From Lacimicrobium sp. SS2-24 (GTDB taxonomy: Bacteria; Pseudomonadota; Gammaproteobacteria; Enterobacterales; Alteromonadaceae): a stretch of DNA of 64,000 nucleotides. The DNA is taken from contig NZ_NIWW01000001.1 of assembly GCF_002201535.1 (NCBI RefSeq), forward strand, positions 248,001 through 312,000, written 5' to 3'. Shown here in pieces: positions 46,115 to 55,718 of this stretch. Position numbers and translations under genes: made by a program. Within the stretch, counting starts at the first letter, position 1, and each line of letters opens with the position of its first letter. The notes below the pieces were generated by a model. It did no database searches. It saw only the letters and a program-made list of their open reading frames with translations, and had not been told where the DNA came from.

Positions 46115-47047
46115 ATGGTCAATTATCAGAAACTGCTCGTTGTTATCGATCCTACCAGTGAACAGCAAAAAGCGTTGAGTCGCGCTTTGCTGATTGCACA
46201 GAAAACCGGCGCCAGCATTACCGCCTTTTTATCTATTTATGATTTTTCCTACGAAATGACCACCATGCTGTCAGTAGATGAACGTGAAACCATGCGTCAG
46301 GCGGTGGTTGATGACAGGACCGAGTGGTTGACTGATCTGATTAATGAGCAAGTACAGGATAAGAATCTCGCTGTGGATGCCAAGGTTGTGTGGCACAACC
46401 GTCCCTATGAAAGCATTATTTATGAGGTGATTGATAACCACTACGATCTGATTGTCAAAGGAACCCATGAGCACAGTGGTCTTAAATCCGTCATCTTCAC
46501 GCCTACTGACTGGCACCTGATGCGCAAGGCGCCGGTACCGGTATTACTGGTCAAGGAGCATGAATGGCCGGAACACGGCAATATTCTCGCTGCAGTGAAT
46601 GTCGGTACGGAGGATAAGGATCATCAATCATTGAATCAGCAAGTTACACATACGGCACTGGCTTTCGCCCGCACCCTCCATGGGAAGCTGAATCTGGTGA
46701 ACTCCTATCCGGGGACGCCGGTTAATATTGCCGTGGAAATTCCTGAATTCGACCCATCGGATTTCAATGAGTCAGTTAAAAACTATCACACTGAGTCGAT
46801 GAAAACCTTCGCTAGTGCCCATGGCGTGGCCGATGAGCACTGCTTTGTAAAAGAGGGACTGCCAGAAGATGTGATCCCCTCCATCGCTAAAAAAATCGAT
46901 GCGGAGCTGGTTGTCTTAGGAACAGTGGGACGGCATGGCATTTCCGCTGCTCTGATTGGTAATACGGCGGAACATGTCATTGATGCGTTGGACTGTGATG
47001 TCCTGACCCTCAAACCCGAGGGCTTTGTCAGCCCGCTACAAAAGTAA
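46115..47047 (+). CDS. uspE: Universal stress protein E
   Basis: This 310-residue protein has two tandem UspA domains (about 1-150 and 158-305). The first has an imperfect ATP-binding motif (GTHEHSGLKSVIFTPTDWHLMR). The second has GTVGRHGISAALIGNTAEHVID, close to the G-x2-G-x9-G-(S/T) pattern. Length and position next to fnr agree with UspE. It is likely involved in stress tolerance and motility control. A candidate FNR box precedes it. Confidence 0.92.
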   Translation: MVNYQKLLVVIDPTSEQQKALSRALLIAQKTGASITAFLSIYDFSYEMTTMLSVDERETMRQAVVDDRTEWLTDLINEQVQDKNLAVDAKVVWHNRPYESIIYEVIDNHYDLIVKGTHEHSGLKSVIFTPTDWHLMRKAPVPVLLVKEHEWPEHGNILAAVNVGTEDKDHQSLNQQVTHTALAFARTLHGKLNLVNSYPGTPVNIAVEIPEFDPSDFNESVKNYHTESMKTFASAHGVADEHCFVKEGLPEDVIPSIAKKIDAELVVLGTVGRHGISAALIGNTAEHVIDALDCDVLTLKPEGFVSPLQK

Positions 47048-47054
47048 CCTTAGC

Positions 47055-47083
47055 CGCCAGACCGGGAATACACCGGTCTGGCG
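47055..47083 (+). terminator. Strong hairpin after uspE
   Basis: CGCCAGACCGG (47055-47065) pairs perfectly with CCGGTCTGGCG (47073-47083) around a seven-base loop. The T-run is poor, but the stem is long enough to end transcription of uspE. Confidence 0.65.
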
Positions 47084-47285
47084 TTCATGACCTTCTCACC
47101 CGCCCTTACCCGCTTTCCCTTGTCTATTTATTTGCGCGCCAAGGTGTGTTGCCAGGGTCCGTTTATCGCCCGGTGGGTCCGGACTTCCGGATTAACGCGC
47201 TTTGTTTTCATCTTGAACTCGGAGACAACTTGAGTAACTGTATAGGCATCATGAACAATGCCTGCAAGCTGATAAGGATGAGAAG

Positions 47286-48044
47286 TTGGTAATACGCAAC
47301 AAACTCAGGGTAGCGATACTGTTTATGGCGTTGTCCTGTCATGCCGGCGCACAGGATGTCGATGTGGCAGTGGCGAGTAATTTTGCCGCGATTATGCAGG
47401 ATATTAAGGGGAGATTCGAAAAAAACAGCCCCTATCAGGTGCGGTTATCCTTTGGCTCTTCAGGAAAGATATTTGCGCAGATACAACATGGCGCGCCTTT
47501 TGATATGTTTTTATCCGCAGATCAGGCCAAGCCTGAGGCATTGGAAGAACTCGGCCTCGGTGTGAAGGGCAGTCGTTTTACTTATGCCGTGGGTGGCCTC
47601 GCGTTGTGGTCATCTGAGACTGGAATAACCCCGACAGATCTGGAAGCGATGTTAAAGGGCGCGAAAATGAATAAACTCGCGTTGGCTAACCCTAAACTGG
47701 CCCCATATGGGGTCGCTGCGGCACAGGTGTTAGAGCAGCTTGATATCAAAGCGCTCACAGAGCCTAATTGGGTAATGGGTGAGAATATTGCGCAGACGTA
47801 TCAGTTTGTGGCTACCGGTAATGCAAAACTGGGGTTTGTGGCACTATCGCAAGTGTTACAGGACAATAAGGTGAAAACAGGAAGTGCCTGGATCATCCCA
47901 CAAACACTGTATTATCCCATACGACAACAAGCCGTTTTACTGCAACGCGGGCGTGAAAATATGGCGGCCAATGCGCTGCTTAACTATCTCAAAAGTGCAG
48001 AAGCCCGCGAGATAATTACATCATATGGCTATACAACGGAATAA
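47286..48044 (+). CDS. modA: Molybdate ABC transporter substrate-binding protein
   Basis: This 252-residue periplasmic protein has a signal peptide (about 1-23) and the ModA pattern: VAVASNFAAIMQDIKGRF at the start of the mature domain, then SFGSSGKIFAQIQ and GAPFDMFLSAD, which line the oxyanion pocket. The start is TTG 47286 with AAGGATGAG upstream; no in-frame ATG gives a complete signal. It is first in modABC. A ModE palindrome was not recognised upstream. Confidence 0.93.
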   Translation: MVIRNKLRVAILFMALSCHAGAQDVDVAVASNFAAIMQDIKGRFEKNSPYQVRLSFGSSGKIFAQIQHGAPFDMFLSADQAKPEALEELGLGVKGSRFTYAVGGLALWSSETGITPTDLEAMLKGAKMNKLALANPKLAPYGVAAAQVLEQLDIKALTEPNWVMGENIAQTYQFVATGNAKLGFVALSQVLQDNKVKTGSAWIIPQTLYYPIRQQAVLLQRGRENMAANALLNYLKSAEAREIITSYGYTTE

Positions 48045-48052
48045 TCCCCCTT

Positions 48053-48736
48053 ATGTTATCTGAAACCGATCTGGGCGCGATTTGGCTAACACTGAGACTA
48101 GCTACCACAGTGACGTTGCTGTTGCTGCTAATCGGCACGCCGATTGCCTGGTGGCTGGCCCGCACCCACTCCTGGCTCAAAGGTCCTGTGAGCGCCATTG
48201 TTGCCCTGCCTCTGGTACTGCCGCCTACCGTCTTAGGCTTCTATTTACTCATTGCGATGGGCCCTCAGGGAATGATAGGTCAGTTGACTCAGGAACTGGG
48301 ACTTGGACTGCTGCCCTTCACTTTCTGGGGATTGGTGGTGGCATCGGTTTTTTATTCCATGCCCTTTGTCGTGCAACCCATACAAAATGCCATGGAAAAC
48401 CTTGGTAACCGTCCTCTTGAGGTGGCAGCCACCCTCAGAGCCGGACCATGGGATCGCTTTTTCACCGTGGTGATCCCCATCACCAAGCCCGGTTTTGTTA
48501 CCGCATCAATTTTGGGTTTTGCTCATACTGTGGGGGAATTTGGCGTGGTATTGATGATCGGGGGAAATATCCCAGGTCAGACGCGAGTGGTGTCAGTACA
48601 GATCTATGATCATGTGGAAGCACTGGAGTACACACAGGCCCATACACTGGCAGCCACCATGGTAATTTTCTCTTTTGCAGTGTTACTGGCCATGTATGTG
48701 TTTCAGCGTAATAAGCCTGTATGGGGCATAAAGTAG
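48053..48736 (+). CDS. modB: Molybdate ABC transporter permease
   Basis: This 227-residue permease has about five membrane helices and the EAA-like loop EVAATLRAGPWDRFFTVVIP (about 123-142), which contacts ModC. The start ATG 48053 is eight bases after the modA stop. It forms the membrane channel of the molybdate importer. Confidence 0.95.
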   Translation: MLSETDLGAIWLTLRLATTVTLLLLLIGTPIAWWLARTHSWLKGPVSAIVALPLVLPPTVLGFYLLIAMGPQGMIGQLTQELGLGLLPFTFWGLVVASVFYSMPFVVQPIQNAMENLGNRPLEVAATLRAGPWDRFFTVVIPITKPGFVTASILGFAHTVGEFGVVLMIGGNIPGQTRVVSVQIYDHVEALEYTQAHTLAATMVIFSFAVLLAMYVFQRNKPVWGIK

Positions 48737-48746
48737 GACGACATCA

Positions 48747-49853
48747 GTGACTTCCATTGGCACACGGGATGGGCTGATTGTTCAGCTCGATATGCAGTAT
48801 AAAAAACAACACCACGAGAACTTTTCCCTGAGGGTGGCGTTGACGCTCCCGGGCTCGGGTATTACCGGCATTCTGGGCCCTTCAGGCTCGGGGAAAACCA
48901 CGTTATTGCGCTGTATTGCGGGCCTGGAGCAGCCCCATGATGGGTTGGTGATGGTCAATGGACAGCGATGGCAAGATAAAGATAATGTGGTTCCCACTCA
49001 TGACCGTCCACTGGGGTATGTGTTTCAGGAGGCCAGCCTGTTCCCCCACCTTAGTGCCAAAGGTAACCTGGAGTTTGCGCTTAAACGGGCGACATCCAGC
49101 GCTGCGTCAATTGCCTATGACAAGGTTCTCGAGGTGATGGGAATCGAGAGGTTACTGGGCCGTTACCCGACGGAATTATCTGGAGGCGAACGACAGCGTG
49201 TGGCCATCGCCAGAGCGCTGCTTATTCAACCCCAACTGCTGTTAATGGATGAACCGCTGTCGTCTTTGGATGATGCAAGAAAACATGAAATTCTGCCTTA
49301 TCTGGAAGACATTCGACAGAGTTTTGATATTCCAATCCTGTATGTCAGTCATTCGATGGAGGAGATCGCCAGACTGGCTGACTACGTTGTCGTGATGGAA
49401 AACGGACAGGCTATTGCGCAAGGGCCGTTAAACGAGGTCTTTACCCGTATGGATTTGCCGCTGGCAATGGATGATCAGACAGGCGTGGTGTGGCAGGGTG
49501 AGATCATTGAGCATGACTCAACCTGGCAGTTAGCCAGAATCCGATGCGCCGGAGGGGAATTATGGATTCGTGACGGTGGAGATCGCATTGGGGATAGGGT
49601 AAGAGTCAGAGTGCTGGCCAAAGATGTTAGCTTATCTTTAGGATGTCATACGGATTCCAGTATCCTGAACCGTGTGGCAGTGACGGTATCACAACTGGGA
49701 CCGGATCAGGACAGCGCGATGCAATTGGTGAAACTCAAAGCCGCTGAGGATTACATCATAGCCCGCCTGACGCGCCGCTCAGTGGCGCACCTCAAACTCG
49801 AACCCGGCCTGAATCTTTGGGCACAGATTAAATCGGTAGCAATAGTGCAATAG
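48747..49853 (+). CDS. modC: Molybdate ABC transporter ATP-binding protein
   Basis: This 368-residue ATPase has Walker A GPSGSGKTTLLR, signature ELSGGERQRVAIARAL and Walker B LLLMDEPLSSLDD in the first 230 residues. A C-terminal molybdate-binding (TOBE/MOP) domain occupies about 290-365, where oxyanion binding may inhibit transport. It completes modABC, and ttcA follows after a 68-base gap. Confidence 0.95.
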   Translation: MTSIGTRDGLIVQLDMQYKKQHHENFSLRVALTLPGSGITGILGPSGSGKTTLLRCIAGLEQPHDGLVMVNGQRWQDKDNVVPTHDRPLGYVFQEASLFPHLSAKGNLEFALKRATSSAASIAYDKVLEVMGIERLLGRYPTELSGGERQRVAIARALLIQPQLLLMDEPLSSLDDARKHEILPYLEDIRQSFDIPILYVSHSMEEIARLADYVVVMENGQAIAQGPLNEVFTRMDLPLAMDDQTGVVWQGEIIEHDSTWQLARIRCAGGELWIRDGGDRIGDRVRVRVLAKDVSLSLGCHTDSSILNRVAVTVSQLGPDQDSAMQLVKLKAAEDYIIARLTRRSVAHLKLEPGLNLWAQIKSVAIVQ

Positions 49854-49921
49854 TGACACATAGCTGTGCTGTGCTTATTTCGCTATAATCGCCCCCCTCA
49901 GTGATACAGGGCAGAGAGTCG

Positions 49922-50827
49922 ATGCATTTTTCCGAGCTAAGCAGCAAACAGAAATACAGCTTTAATAAATTACAAAAACGCCTGCGTCGTGGCGTAGGTA
50001 AAGCCATTGAAGACTTCAACATGGTTGAAGAAGGCGATCGGATAATGGTATGCCTTTCCGGCGGCAAAGACAGCTATACCCTGCTTGATATTTTGCTCTA
50101 TTTGCAGCGCATTGCCCCAATTCGTTTTGATTTGGTGGCTGTTAATCTGGATCAGAAACAGCCAGGCTTTCCGGCACATGTGCTTCCTGAATACCTCAGT
50201 CAGCTTGGTGTTGAATATAAAATCGTTACCGAAGACACCTACTCTATCGTTAAAGACAAGATTCCCGAAGGTAAAACCACCTGCTCATTGTGTTCACGGC
50301 TCAGACGCGGCATTTTATATCGCACCGCAACGGAGCTCGGCGCCACCAAAATAGCCCTCGGGCATCATCGTGATGATATGCTCGAAACCCTTTTCCTTAA
50401 TATGTTTTATGGTGGCAAGTTAAAGTCCATGCCCCCTAAACTGGTTAGTGACGACGGTAAGCAAATGGTCATTCGTCCGCTGGCTTACTGCGCCGAAAAA
50501 GACATTGACCGTTATGCGCAACACCTCAACTTCCCTATTATTCCCTGCAATCTTTGCGGCTCTCAGGAAAACCTGCAACGTAAAGTTATCAAGCAGATGT
50601 TGCAGCAGTGGGATAAGCAATACCCCGGGCGTATCGAAAATATGGCGCGCGCATTACAAAACATTGCCCCTTCACACCTTGCCGATACCAATTTGTTTGA
50701 CTTTGTTGGTCTGAAAACGCAGGACAAGCCCTTTACCGACGGAGATATCGCTTTTGATGAGCCGCTTTCCAGCAGCGAAGAGCCGGTCAGAGCCTCGGCA
50801 GAGGTACAGGTAATTAGTCTGGGCTAA
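49922..50827 (+). CDS. ttcA: tRNA 2-thiocytidine(32) synthetase TtcA
   Basis: This protein of about 301 residues thiolates cytidine 32 in some tRNAs. The PP-loop SGGKDS is in the [16 protein letters not shown] segment. Two CxxC motifs (CSLC, CNLC) bind the iron-sulfur cluster, and the region [10 protein letters not shown]-like at the N-terminus is conserved. ATG 49922 is preferred because a GAGAG site precedes it; GTG 49901 is an alternative. A convergent hairpin lies just past its stop. Confidence 0.95.
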   Translation: MHFSELSSKQKYSFNKLQKRLRRGVGKAIEDFNMVEEGDRIMVCLSGGKDSYTLLDILLYLQRIAPIRFDLVAVNLDQKQPGFPAHVLPEYLSQLGVEYKIVTEDTYSIVKDKIPEGKTTCSLCSRLRRGILYRTATELGATKIALGHHRDDMLETLFLNMFYGGKLKSMPPKLVSDDGKQMVIRPLAYCAEKDIDRYAQHLNFPIIPCNLCGSQENLQRKVIKQMLQQWDKQYPGRIENMARALQNIAPSHLADTNLFDFVGLKTQDKPFTDGDIAFDEPLSSSEEPVRASAEVQVISLG

Positions 50828-50833
50828 TGCGGG

Positions 50834-50859
50834 GCCTGGCAGGGTTATTCCAGCCAGGC
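50834..50859. terminator. Bidirectional hairpin between ttcA and the DUF2987 gene
   Basis: GCCTGGC (50834-50840) pairs perfectly with GCCAGGC (50853-50859). It overlaps the last codons of the leftward DUF2987 gene and could end both transcripts, although T-runs are weak. Confidence 0.5.
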
Positions 50860-51501
50860 AAGAATACGCAGCGGTTTCTCAGGTAAAGTCAGAGTAGCCC
50901 TGCCCTGTTGTTGCAGCCAGTCATTACTCAGACGTAATTGCTCGTCGTGCAAAGCAGGTAATGCATTGTCACCGTCATAGGCAATCTGTGACGTGGGCGA
51001 GTTACCAAATTGCAGAATCAGCCCTTTCACCTCTGGCATCATAAATGACATGAAACCACCCATCTGCTCGAAAAATGCAACATACTGGCGTTGTAATAAT
51101 TGCAGAGTATTAACGGAATATTCGGTGGCAAGCTGAGAGTCAGTGGTTTCCAGTTGCACCGACATATCACAATACTTTGCACTATCATCGAATTCGATAT
51201 GCACGGCGGCCTGAGCCAGCTTTAATGCGCGCTCTGACGGTAACCGAAAGCGCTGTTCCGCAGAGACCTGCAACTCAATATCCTGCTTTGGCGTGCGAAT
51301 AAAGGCGCGGTTTATCCGGCACAGTCTGCTTTCTTGCTGGTGCGCAAAACCAAAAGCGAATTGCAGGTCAGGCATGCTCTCGCTATCGAGCTTGCGCGTA
51401 TGACTGTACAGGCTGGCATAATCAAGCTCCAGCGTATCGGCGTGAGTCAGACCGGCAAAACCACTCAGCAGGGCTGCAACCCCATAACACCATTTCATCA
51501 T
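50845..51501 (-). CDS. DUF2987 family exported protein
   Basis: This 218-residue protein has a signal peptide (about 1-21, ending THA) and a domain beginning LELDYASLYSHTRKL, characteristic of DUF2987 proteins of Alteromonadales and vibrios. A cysteine pair (CRINRA, CDMS) may form a disulfide. The function is unknown. Its start overlaps the stop of the Bax-like gene (51498-51501), so the two are coupled. Confidence 0.8.
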   Translation of the reverse strand: MMKWCYGVAALLSGFAGLTHADTLELDYASLYSHTRKLDSESMPDLQFAFGFAHQQESRLCRINRAFIRTPKQDIELQVSAEQRFRLPSERALKLAQAAVHIEFDDSAKYCDMSVQLETTDSQLATEYSVNTLQLLQRQYVAFFEQMGGFMSFMMPEVKGLILQFGNSPTSQIAYDGDNALPALHDEQLRLSNDWLQQQGRATLTLPEKPLRILAWLE

Positions 51502-52301
51502 GCGTCAATGTACTTTCTGTTAAACCGGATCATCTCCAGCAGTTCATCAATATAATCCTGCCCGCGCTCTGAGTAGCTCATCAAACCTTGCGCTAGTGGT
51601 TCTGCGGCAATCTGCTGTTGGTTATTACGCAACTTAGCGCGAATGGTACGCAGATCACTATAGGCATAGTGGGTATTGATATTGCGCAAATAGGCACTGA
51701 CAGCATGGGACAGGTCCCGGAATTTGGCCACTTCATGGGCGGCATCGTCATCCCGCGATTTTGGCACAAAACCACAACCGCGGCGGAAACACCACATGCC
51801 GAAAAAGTTATAGCCTTTGCGCGCGAATCGTGAGGTACCCCAGGCGGATTCGTTAGCGGCCTGCGCCAGTACCAATTCGAGCGGAACAATATCGACCCGT
51901 CGCAGCAACTTGCTTATGTCCTGTGCCGTGGTCGGAGTTGCCTCCAAATCATACTTTTTGGCAATTTTTTCCAGCTTGCTTTTTTGCACTTGTGTGAGCT
52001 TTTCTGAACTGGCCATTTTTTGTTGCAAGGCGTGCAATAAGGCCCGTTCTTTGAGAATGATCTGATTATGATATCTGACAGCTGGCCTCAGGTAGTCAAA
52101 AAAGGCTTCTTTCTTGGCTGGAATACTGTCCATTTTAGAAAACTCAGGGATCGGTTGTGACATCACCTCAGGGACAGGAATGCCATATTCCGGCTCACGT
52201 TGTGTAAAGGGATAGATAAGCGCACCGGTCACAAGCACGGCAAACAGCCCCCGCAGTGCAAGATGAGCAGGATGTTTACGCATAAAATATCGATTCCGCA
52301 T
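51498..52301 (-). CDS. Bax-like glucosaminidase-domain protein
   Basis: This protein of about 267 residues has an N-terminal membrane anchor (about 13-32) and a glucosaminidase-like lysozyme domain, with the catalytic Glu in AQAANESAWGTSRFA and the NFFGMWCFRRGCGF segment typical of Bax homologues. It probably cleaves peptidoglycan in the periplasm. ATG 52301 is chosen because GGAG precedes it at the right distance; ATG 52313 is an alternative. The start overlaps the upstream membrane-protein gene by 26 bases. Confidence 0.88.
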   Translation of the reverse strand: MRNRYFMRKHPAHLALRGLFAVLVTGALIYPFTQREPEYGIPVPEVMSQPIPEFSKMDSIPAKKEAFFDYLRPAVRYHNQIILKERALLHALQQKMASSEKLTQVQKSKLEKIAKKYDLEATPTTAQDISKLLRRVDIVPLELVLAQAANESAWGTSRFARKGYNFFGMWCFRRGCGFVPKSRDDDAAHEVAKFRDLSHAVSAYLRNINTHYAYSDLRTIRAKLRNNQQQIAAEPLAQGLMSYSERGQDYIDELLEMIRFNRKYIDA

Positions 52302-53019
52302 TGTCTTCTCCATCGGGTGACGTGACCTGCACAGCAATACCAAAGATATCGCGATACAGTACTCCTTTCACATTATAATACAGTGGTCCGACCCAGATAA
52401 GCGCAATACCCAAAGTCGCAATCACCAGTAAGAGCAGGATAGCAAACAACAGATACAGTAAAACGAACTGCGGCCAGCTGTGGCTGACGACCCTCACCGA
52501 CGTATAGATAGCACGCCATGGCGTCATGCCTTTTTCAACAATCAGTGGCAGGGTAAAACTGCAGGCAATCATCAGATACAGGCCTGGCACTATCAACAAC
52601 ATCAATCCAATATTAACCAGCAGGCCCACCATCAGTGATGCCAGCCCCAGGACCAATGTTTTTGGCACGAAGTGAAACAGGTGTGTGGGTCTTGAAATAC
52701 CACCGACACTGTGGTTTACCCCCATCATGATAAGTCCGGTAATAAGCGGTGCACTAATCAGCGTGATGATTAACTCGATATAAAACTGAACACTGGGATT
52801 TAGTATGTCTCCGCCTTGGTTTTGGATCAGGCTGAAACTGACCATAACCACCAAAAACACCAGTGAAAAGAGCATTAAAAGGGCTTGTAACAATGTCCAC
52901 TTAGTTAACTGCGTAATTTTCCAGGCTTCTTTGAGCACGGCTTCAAGATTGACGTTAAAATCGCCGGACAGGGCTTTATGCATGGAACCGCCCAACTCCA
53001 GTCTTTTCTTTTCCTGCAC
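52276..53019 (-). CDS. Six-helix integral membrane protein, function unknown
   Basis: This 247-residue protein has an N-terminal cytoplasmic segment (about 1-38) and about six hydrophobic helices, including a conserved-looking VPGLYLMIACSFTLPLIVEKG segment. That pattern recalls the COG5578/DUF975-like or glycerophosphodiester-phosphodiesterase-type membrane domain. No catalytic motif is visible and no transport function is claimed. ATG 52984 is a possible later start. It is the first gene of the leftward group with bax. Confidence 0.65.
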   Translation of the reverse strand: MQEKKRLELGGSMHKALSGDFNVNLEAVLKEAWKITQLTKWTLLQALLMLFSLVFLVVMVSFSLIQNQGGDILNPSVQFYIELIITLISAPLITGLIMMGVNHSVGGISRPTHLFHFVPKTLVLGLASLMVGLLVNIGLMLLIVPGLYLMIACSFTLPLIVEKGMTPWRAIYTSVRVVSHSWPQFVLLYLLFAILLLLVIATLGIALIWVGPLYYNVKGVLYRDIFGIAVQVTSPDGEDNAESIFYA

Positions 53020-53061
53020 GGGATAGTATGCCTGTTGCTGTCTTTCAGTGACCCTATTTTA

Positions 53062-53727
53062 TCAGCTATCTGTCGGGAACACTAAGCGTAGCGCAAGAGC
53101 AATAAGCACCAGCCCCATTAGTCGGTCAAACCAATAGCCCTGTTGGATTAGAAAAGAACGAACCCTGGTAGCGCTTAACAGGCAAGATAACCCGATAAAC
53201 CAGAGTGCCGTTGCCAAAGCAAGGTATGCACCATACACGAGTTTGATACTGGTGGGGGTGTGTGCAGAAATGGCCACGGCAAACAGCGACAAAAAGAATA
53301 ACGTGGCTTTAGGATTCAGGCCATTGGTGACAAATCCAACGACAAAAGCCCGTTTGTCGGACAAATCACCCTGATGCTGTTGTTTATCCTTCACTAAAGA
53401 AGTGTCAGCGGCAGGACGGCTTTTCAGGGCCATCAGTCCGATGTAGCCCAGATAGAGAGCAGCAACATAGCTGAGTAAATTAAACAGCCAGGGGGTGGTC
53501 TGAATCACCAGACCTATACCCAACATGGAATACGCCACATGTAATAAAATGGCAATACCAATCCCCAAACTGGTAAAAATGGCGGCTCTGCGACCAAAAC
53601 GCACACTGTGGCGAACCACAACAGCAAAGTCTGGTCCGGGACTCGCCACGGCCAGTAAATGTACACTGGCGATAGTTAAAAACTCGACCCAGCATGACGA
53701 CAAATCAGACACGGTATCCGTCTCCAA
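53062..53727 (-). CDS. LysE/RhtB family exporter
   Basis: This 221-residue membrane protein has six helices and the family motif [21 protein letters not shown] near the N-terminus (about 28-48), followed by [11 protein letters not shown]. LysE/RhtB proteins export amino acids or related metabolites. The substrate is unknown. Its start overlaps the end of cobB by 23 bases, so the two are co-transcribed. Confidence 0.92.
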   Translation of the reverse strand: METDTVSDLSSCWVEFLTIASVHLLAVASPGPDFAVVVRHSVRFGRRAAIFTSLGIGIAILLHVAYSMLGIGLVIQTTPWLFNLLSYVAALYLGYIGLMALKSRPAADTSLVKDKQQHQGDLSDKRAFVVGFVTNGLNPKATLFFLSLFAVAISAHTPTSIKLVYGAYLALATALWFIGLSCLLSATRVRSFLIQQGYWFDRLMGLVLIALALRLVFPTDS

Positions 53728-54424
53728 TCAGACTGCGAATATACTCTGGGACTACGTTTGAGGCAGGGCCATAGTGACCAGCATCGAATGCCAGGCCGCT
53801 TTTTTCCATATTCAGTTCCACCGTTTTCGCTCCACTGTGTGCTGCCAATTGCGCAAAGCCTGCAGCCGGGTAAACCTGCCCAGAGGTACCAATGGCAATA
53901 AACAGGTCCGCCCGACGTAATGCCGACTCAATTTTGTTCATTTGCTTTGGTATTTCGCCAAACCAGACAATATCCGGGCGCATGGCAGAGGGAGGCTGGC
54001 AACACTGACATAAGGTTGTGCTGTCCAGATCACCACTGATGACTACTGTTTTGTGGCTTTTCAGGCAACGGGCCTGATTGAGCTGACCGTGCATAGCAAT
54101 CAGTTGTTCACTTCCCGCCCGCTGATGAAGGTTATCGACATTTTGAGTGACCAGCAAAAAGTCTCCCAGGCATGCCTTTTCCAGTGCCGCCAGAGCCAGA
54201 TGAGCGGCATTAGGTTTGATATCATCCTGTTTAAGTTGCGCGCGCCTGGCATTGTAAAAACGGTACACCAGCGCGGGGTTGGCGGCAAAGGCCTCTGGTG
54301 TCGCCACCTCTTCCACCCGGTGCTGCTCCCATAACCCATTATTATCACGAAAGGTTTTAAGGCCTGATTCAGCAGATATTCCGGCACCGGTGAGCACCAC
54401 AATATTGGCTTTAAGTGACATCAC
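53705..54424 (-). CDS. cobB: NAD-dependent protein deacylase CobB (sirtuin)
   Basis: This 239-residue class III sirtuin removes acyl groups from protein lysines using NAD+. Motifs are [15 protein letters not shown] (about 13-27), [11 protein letters not shown] and the catalytic His in MHGQL. Y57 and R60 form the YxxR pair that binds succinyl or malonyl lysine in CobB and SIRT5. ATG 54424 shares the ATGA overlap with the lacI-type gene stop at 54421. It is distinct from the SIR2 protein in the transposon. Confidence 0.93.
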   Translation of the reverse strand: MMSLKANIVVLTGAGISAESGLKTFRDNNGLWEQHRVEEVATPEAFAANPALVYRFYNARRAQLKQDDIKPNAAHLALAALEKACLGDFLLVTQNVDNLHQRAGSEQLIAMHGQLNQARCLKSHKTVVISGDLDSTTLCQCCQPPSAMRPDIVWFGEIPKQMNKIESALRRADLFIAIGTSGQVYPAAGFAQLAAHSGAKTVELNMEKSGLAFDAGHYGPASNVVPEYIRSLIGDGYRV

Positions 54425-55452
54425 TGCTGTACTCTCTGCGTAGACTCCCGTACCACCAAATCCGGTTCAAAGTGCTGATGTTGAACCGTTTTACCTTTAC
54501 CGGTGCGCTGTGCGACCACTTGTGAGATCAGTAATTCGGCGGCTTTTCTGGCAATAATATTGGTTGGCTGCGCCGCAGTGGTCAGTTTGGGCCAGGTCTG
54601 CCTTGAAAACGGGCTGTCCTCAAAGCCGGCTATCGACAATTGTTCGGGAACCTCAACATTCATCAGGCGTGATGCGAACAGCGCACCGGCAGCGATTTCA
54701 TCGTTACAGGCAAAAATCGCCGTAGGTGGCTTGGGGAGGCTAAGCAAATGTTTGGCTCCCTTAACCCCGGTTTCAAAGGAGTATTGGCCTTCAAAAAGGT
54801 AGTCGGAATCAACCTTAATCCCCGCCGTTTCCAGTGCTTCACGATAGCCATTGTAGCGCTCGTCGGTAGAGCGGTGGCCCTTATCCCCACTGATAAAAGC
54901 AATATCCTGATGCCCAAGCTGAATAAGGTGTTCGGTAATATGTAATGCCGCCTCATGGTCATGTACAAATATGCAGGGTGTCGCTTCAGGTTGCTTGCCA
55001 GACCCGGAGATAATCCGCACAAATTGAAGGTCCATTTCAGCCAGGGCTTGCAGGACTTCGGGCATCTCAGATAAAGGTGGTGAAATCACCAGACCCGCCA
55101 GTTGTGATTTTGTCACCATGTTTTTCAGTTCATCACAGATATTTGGTGAACTCGATTTGCATGGGTGTATGACCAGCTCGTAGCCTCGGTCTTTGCACTC
55201 TGCCAGAATGCCGTTTTGCATATCGATAACATAGTATGCATTGGGGTTGTCATAGACATAGCCGATGGTATAAGAACGGGTGCCAGCAAGGTTTCTCGCA
55301 GCAAGATTTGGTTCGTAGCTCAGTTGGCGAATTGCTTCGTTGACTTTATCGATGGTGTCGGCCCGAACCGATGCTTCTTTATTAATGACCCTGGATACGG
55401 TCTTAATGGACACGCCTGCCAGTTGTGCAACGTCCTTAATAGTTGATTTCAT
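54421..55452 (-). CDS. LacI-family transcriptional repressor of the sugar-uptake locus
   Basis: This 343-residue regulator has an N-terminal LacI helix-turn-helix ([19 protein letters not shown], residues 3-21) and a periplasmic-binding-like effector domain. It is divergent from the TonB receptor gene. Five copies of the palindrome ATGACARCGCTGTCAT lie in this cluster, two in its own intergenic region, and these are its likely operators. In several Alteromonadales, N-acetylglucosamine loci are run by such LacI proteins (NagR type). The effector sugar is not shown. Confidence 0.9.
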   Translation of the reverse strand: MKSTIKDVAQLAGVSIKTVSRVINKEASVRADTIDKVNEAIRQLSYEPNLAARNLAGTRSYTIGYVYDNPNAYYVIDMQNGILAECKDRGYELVIHPCKSSSPNICDELKNMVTKSQLAGLVISPPLSEMPEVLQALAEMDLQFVRIISGSGKQPEATPCIFVHDHEAALHITEHLIQLGHQDIAFISGDKGHRSTDERYNGYREALETAGIKVDSDYLFEGQYSFETGVKGAKHLLSLPKPPTAIFACNDEIAAGALFASRLMNVEVPEQLSIAGFEDSPFSRQTWPKLTTAAQPTNIIARKAAELLISQVVAQRTGKGKTVQHQHFEPDLVVRESTQRVQQ

Positions 55453-55618
55453 TTAATTTCCCGGCAAATGTTTATGGTGATTAGTAAACATGATGAACCC
55501 CTGAAATGCCAGCCCTTTATAGCTCATTCGGCGTCGCGATGGCCATACAAGTGTGAATGTAAGTTTTTTGTAACATACAGGTTGCCACCTTGAAAATTAT
55601 GTTGTAAGTTAAGCCTTA

Positions 55619-55634
55619 ATGACAACGCTGTCAT
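55619..55634. promoter_or_regulatory. LacI-type operator 1
   Basis: ATGACAACGCTGTCAT. It lies 100 bases upstream of the TonB-receptor gene and 167 from the repressor gene. Confidence 0.8.
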
Positions 55635-55671
55635 GGATTTTGTCGGCGATTGTCATTTTAAATAAGAGTGA

Positions 55672-55687
55672 ATGACAACGCTGTCAT
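55672..55687. promoter_or_regulatory. LacI-type operator 2
   Basis: ATGACAACGCTGTCAT, identical to operator 1 and 53 bases downstream of it. It lies 31 bases before the TonB-receptor start, a position that would block initiation. Confidence 0.8.
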
Positions 55688-55718
55688 CACAAAATAAACA
55701 GCTTCATGAGAGGGCATC

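Noticed and set aside
47092-47285. Molybdenum cofactor riboswitch or ModE site before modA
   Set aside because: I could not find the conserved helices or a ModE-like palindrome.
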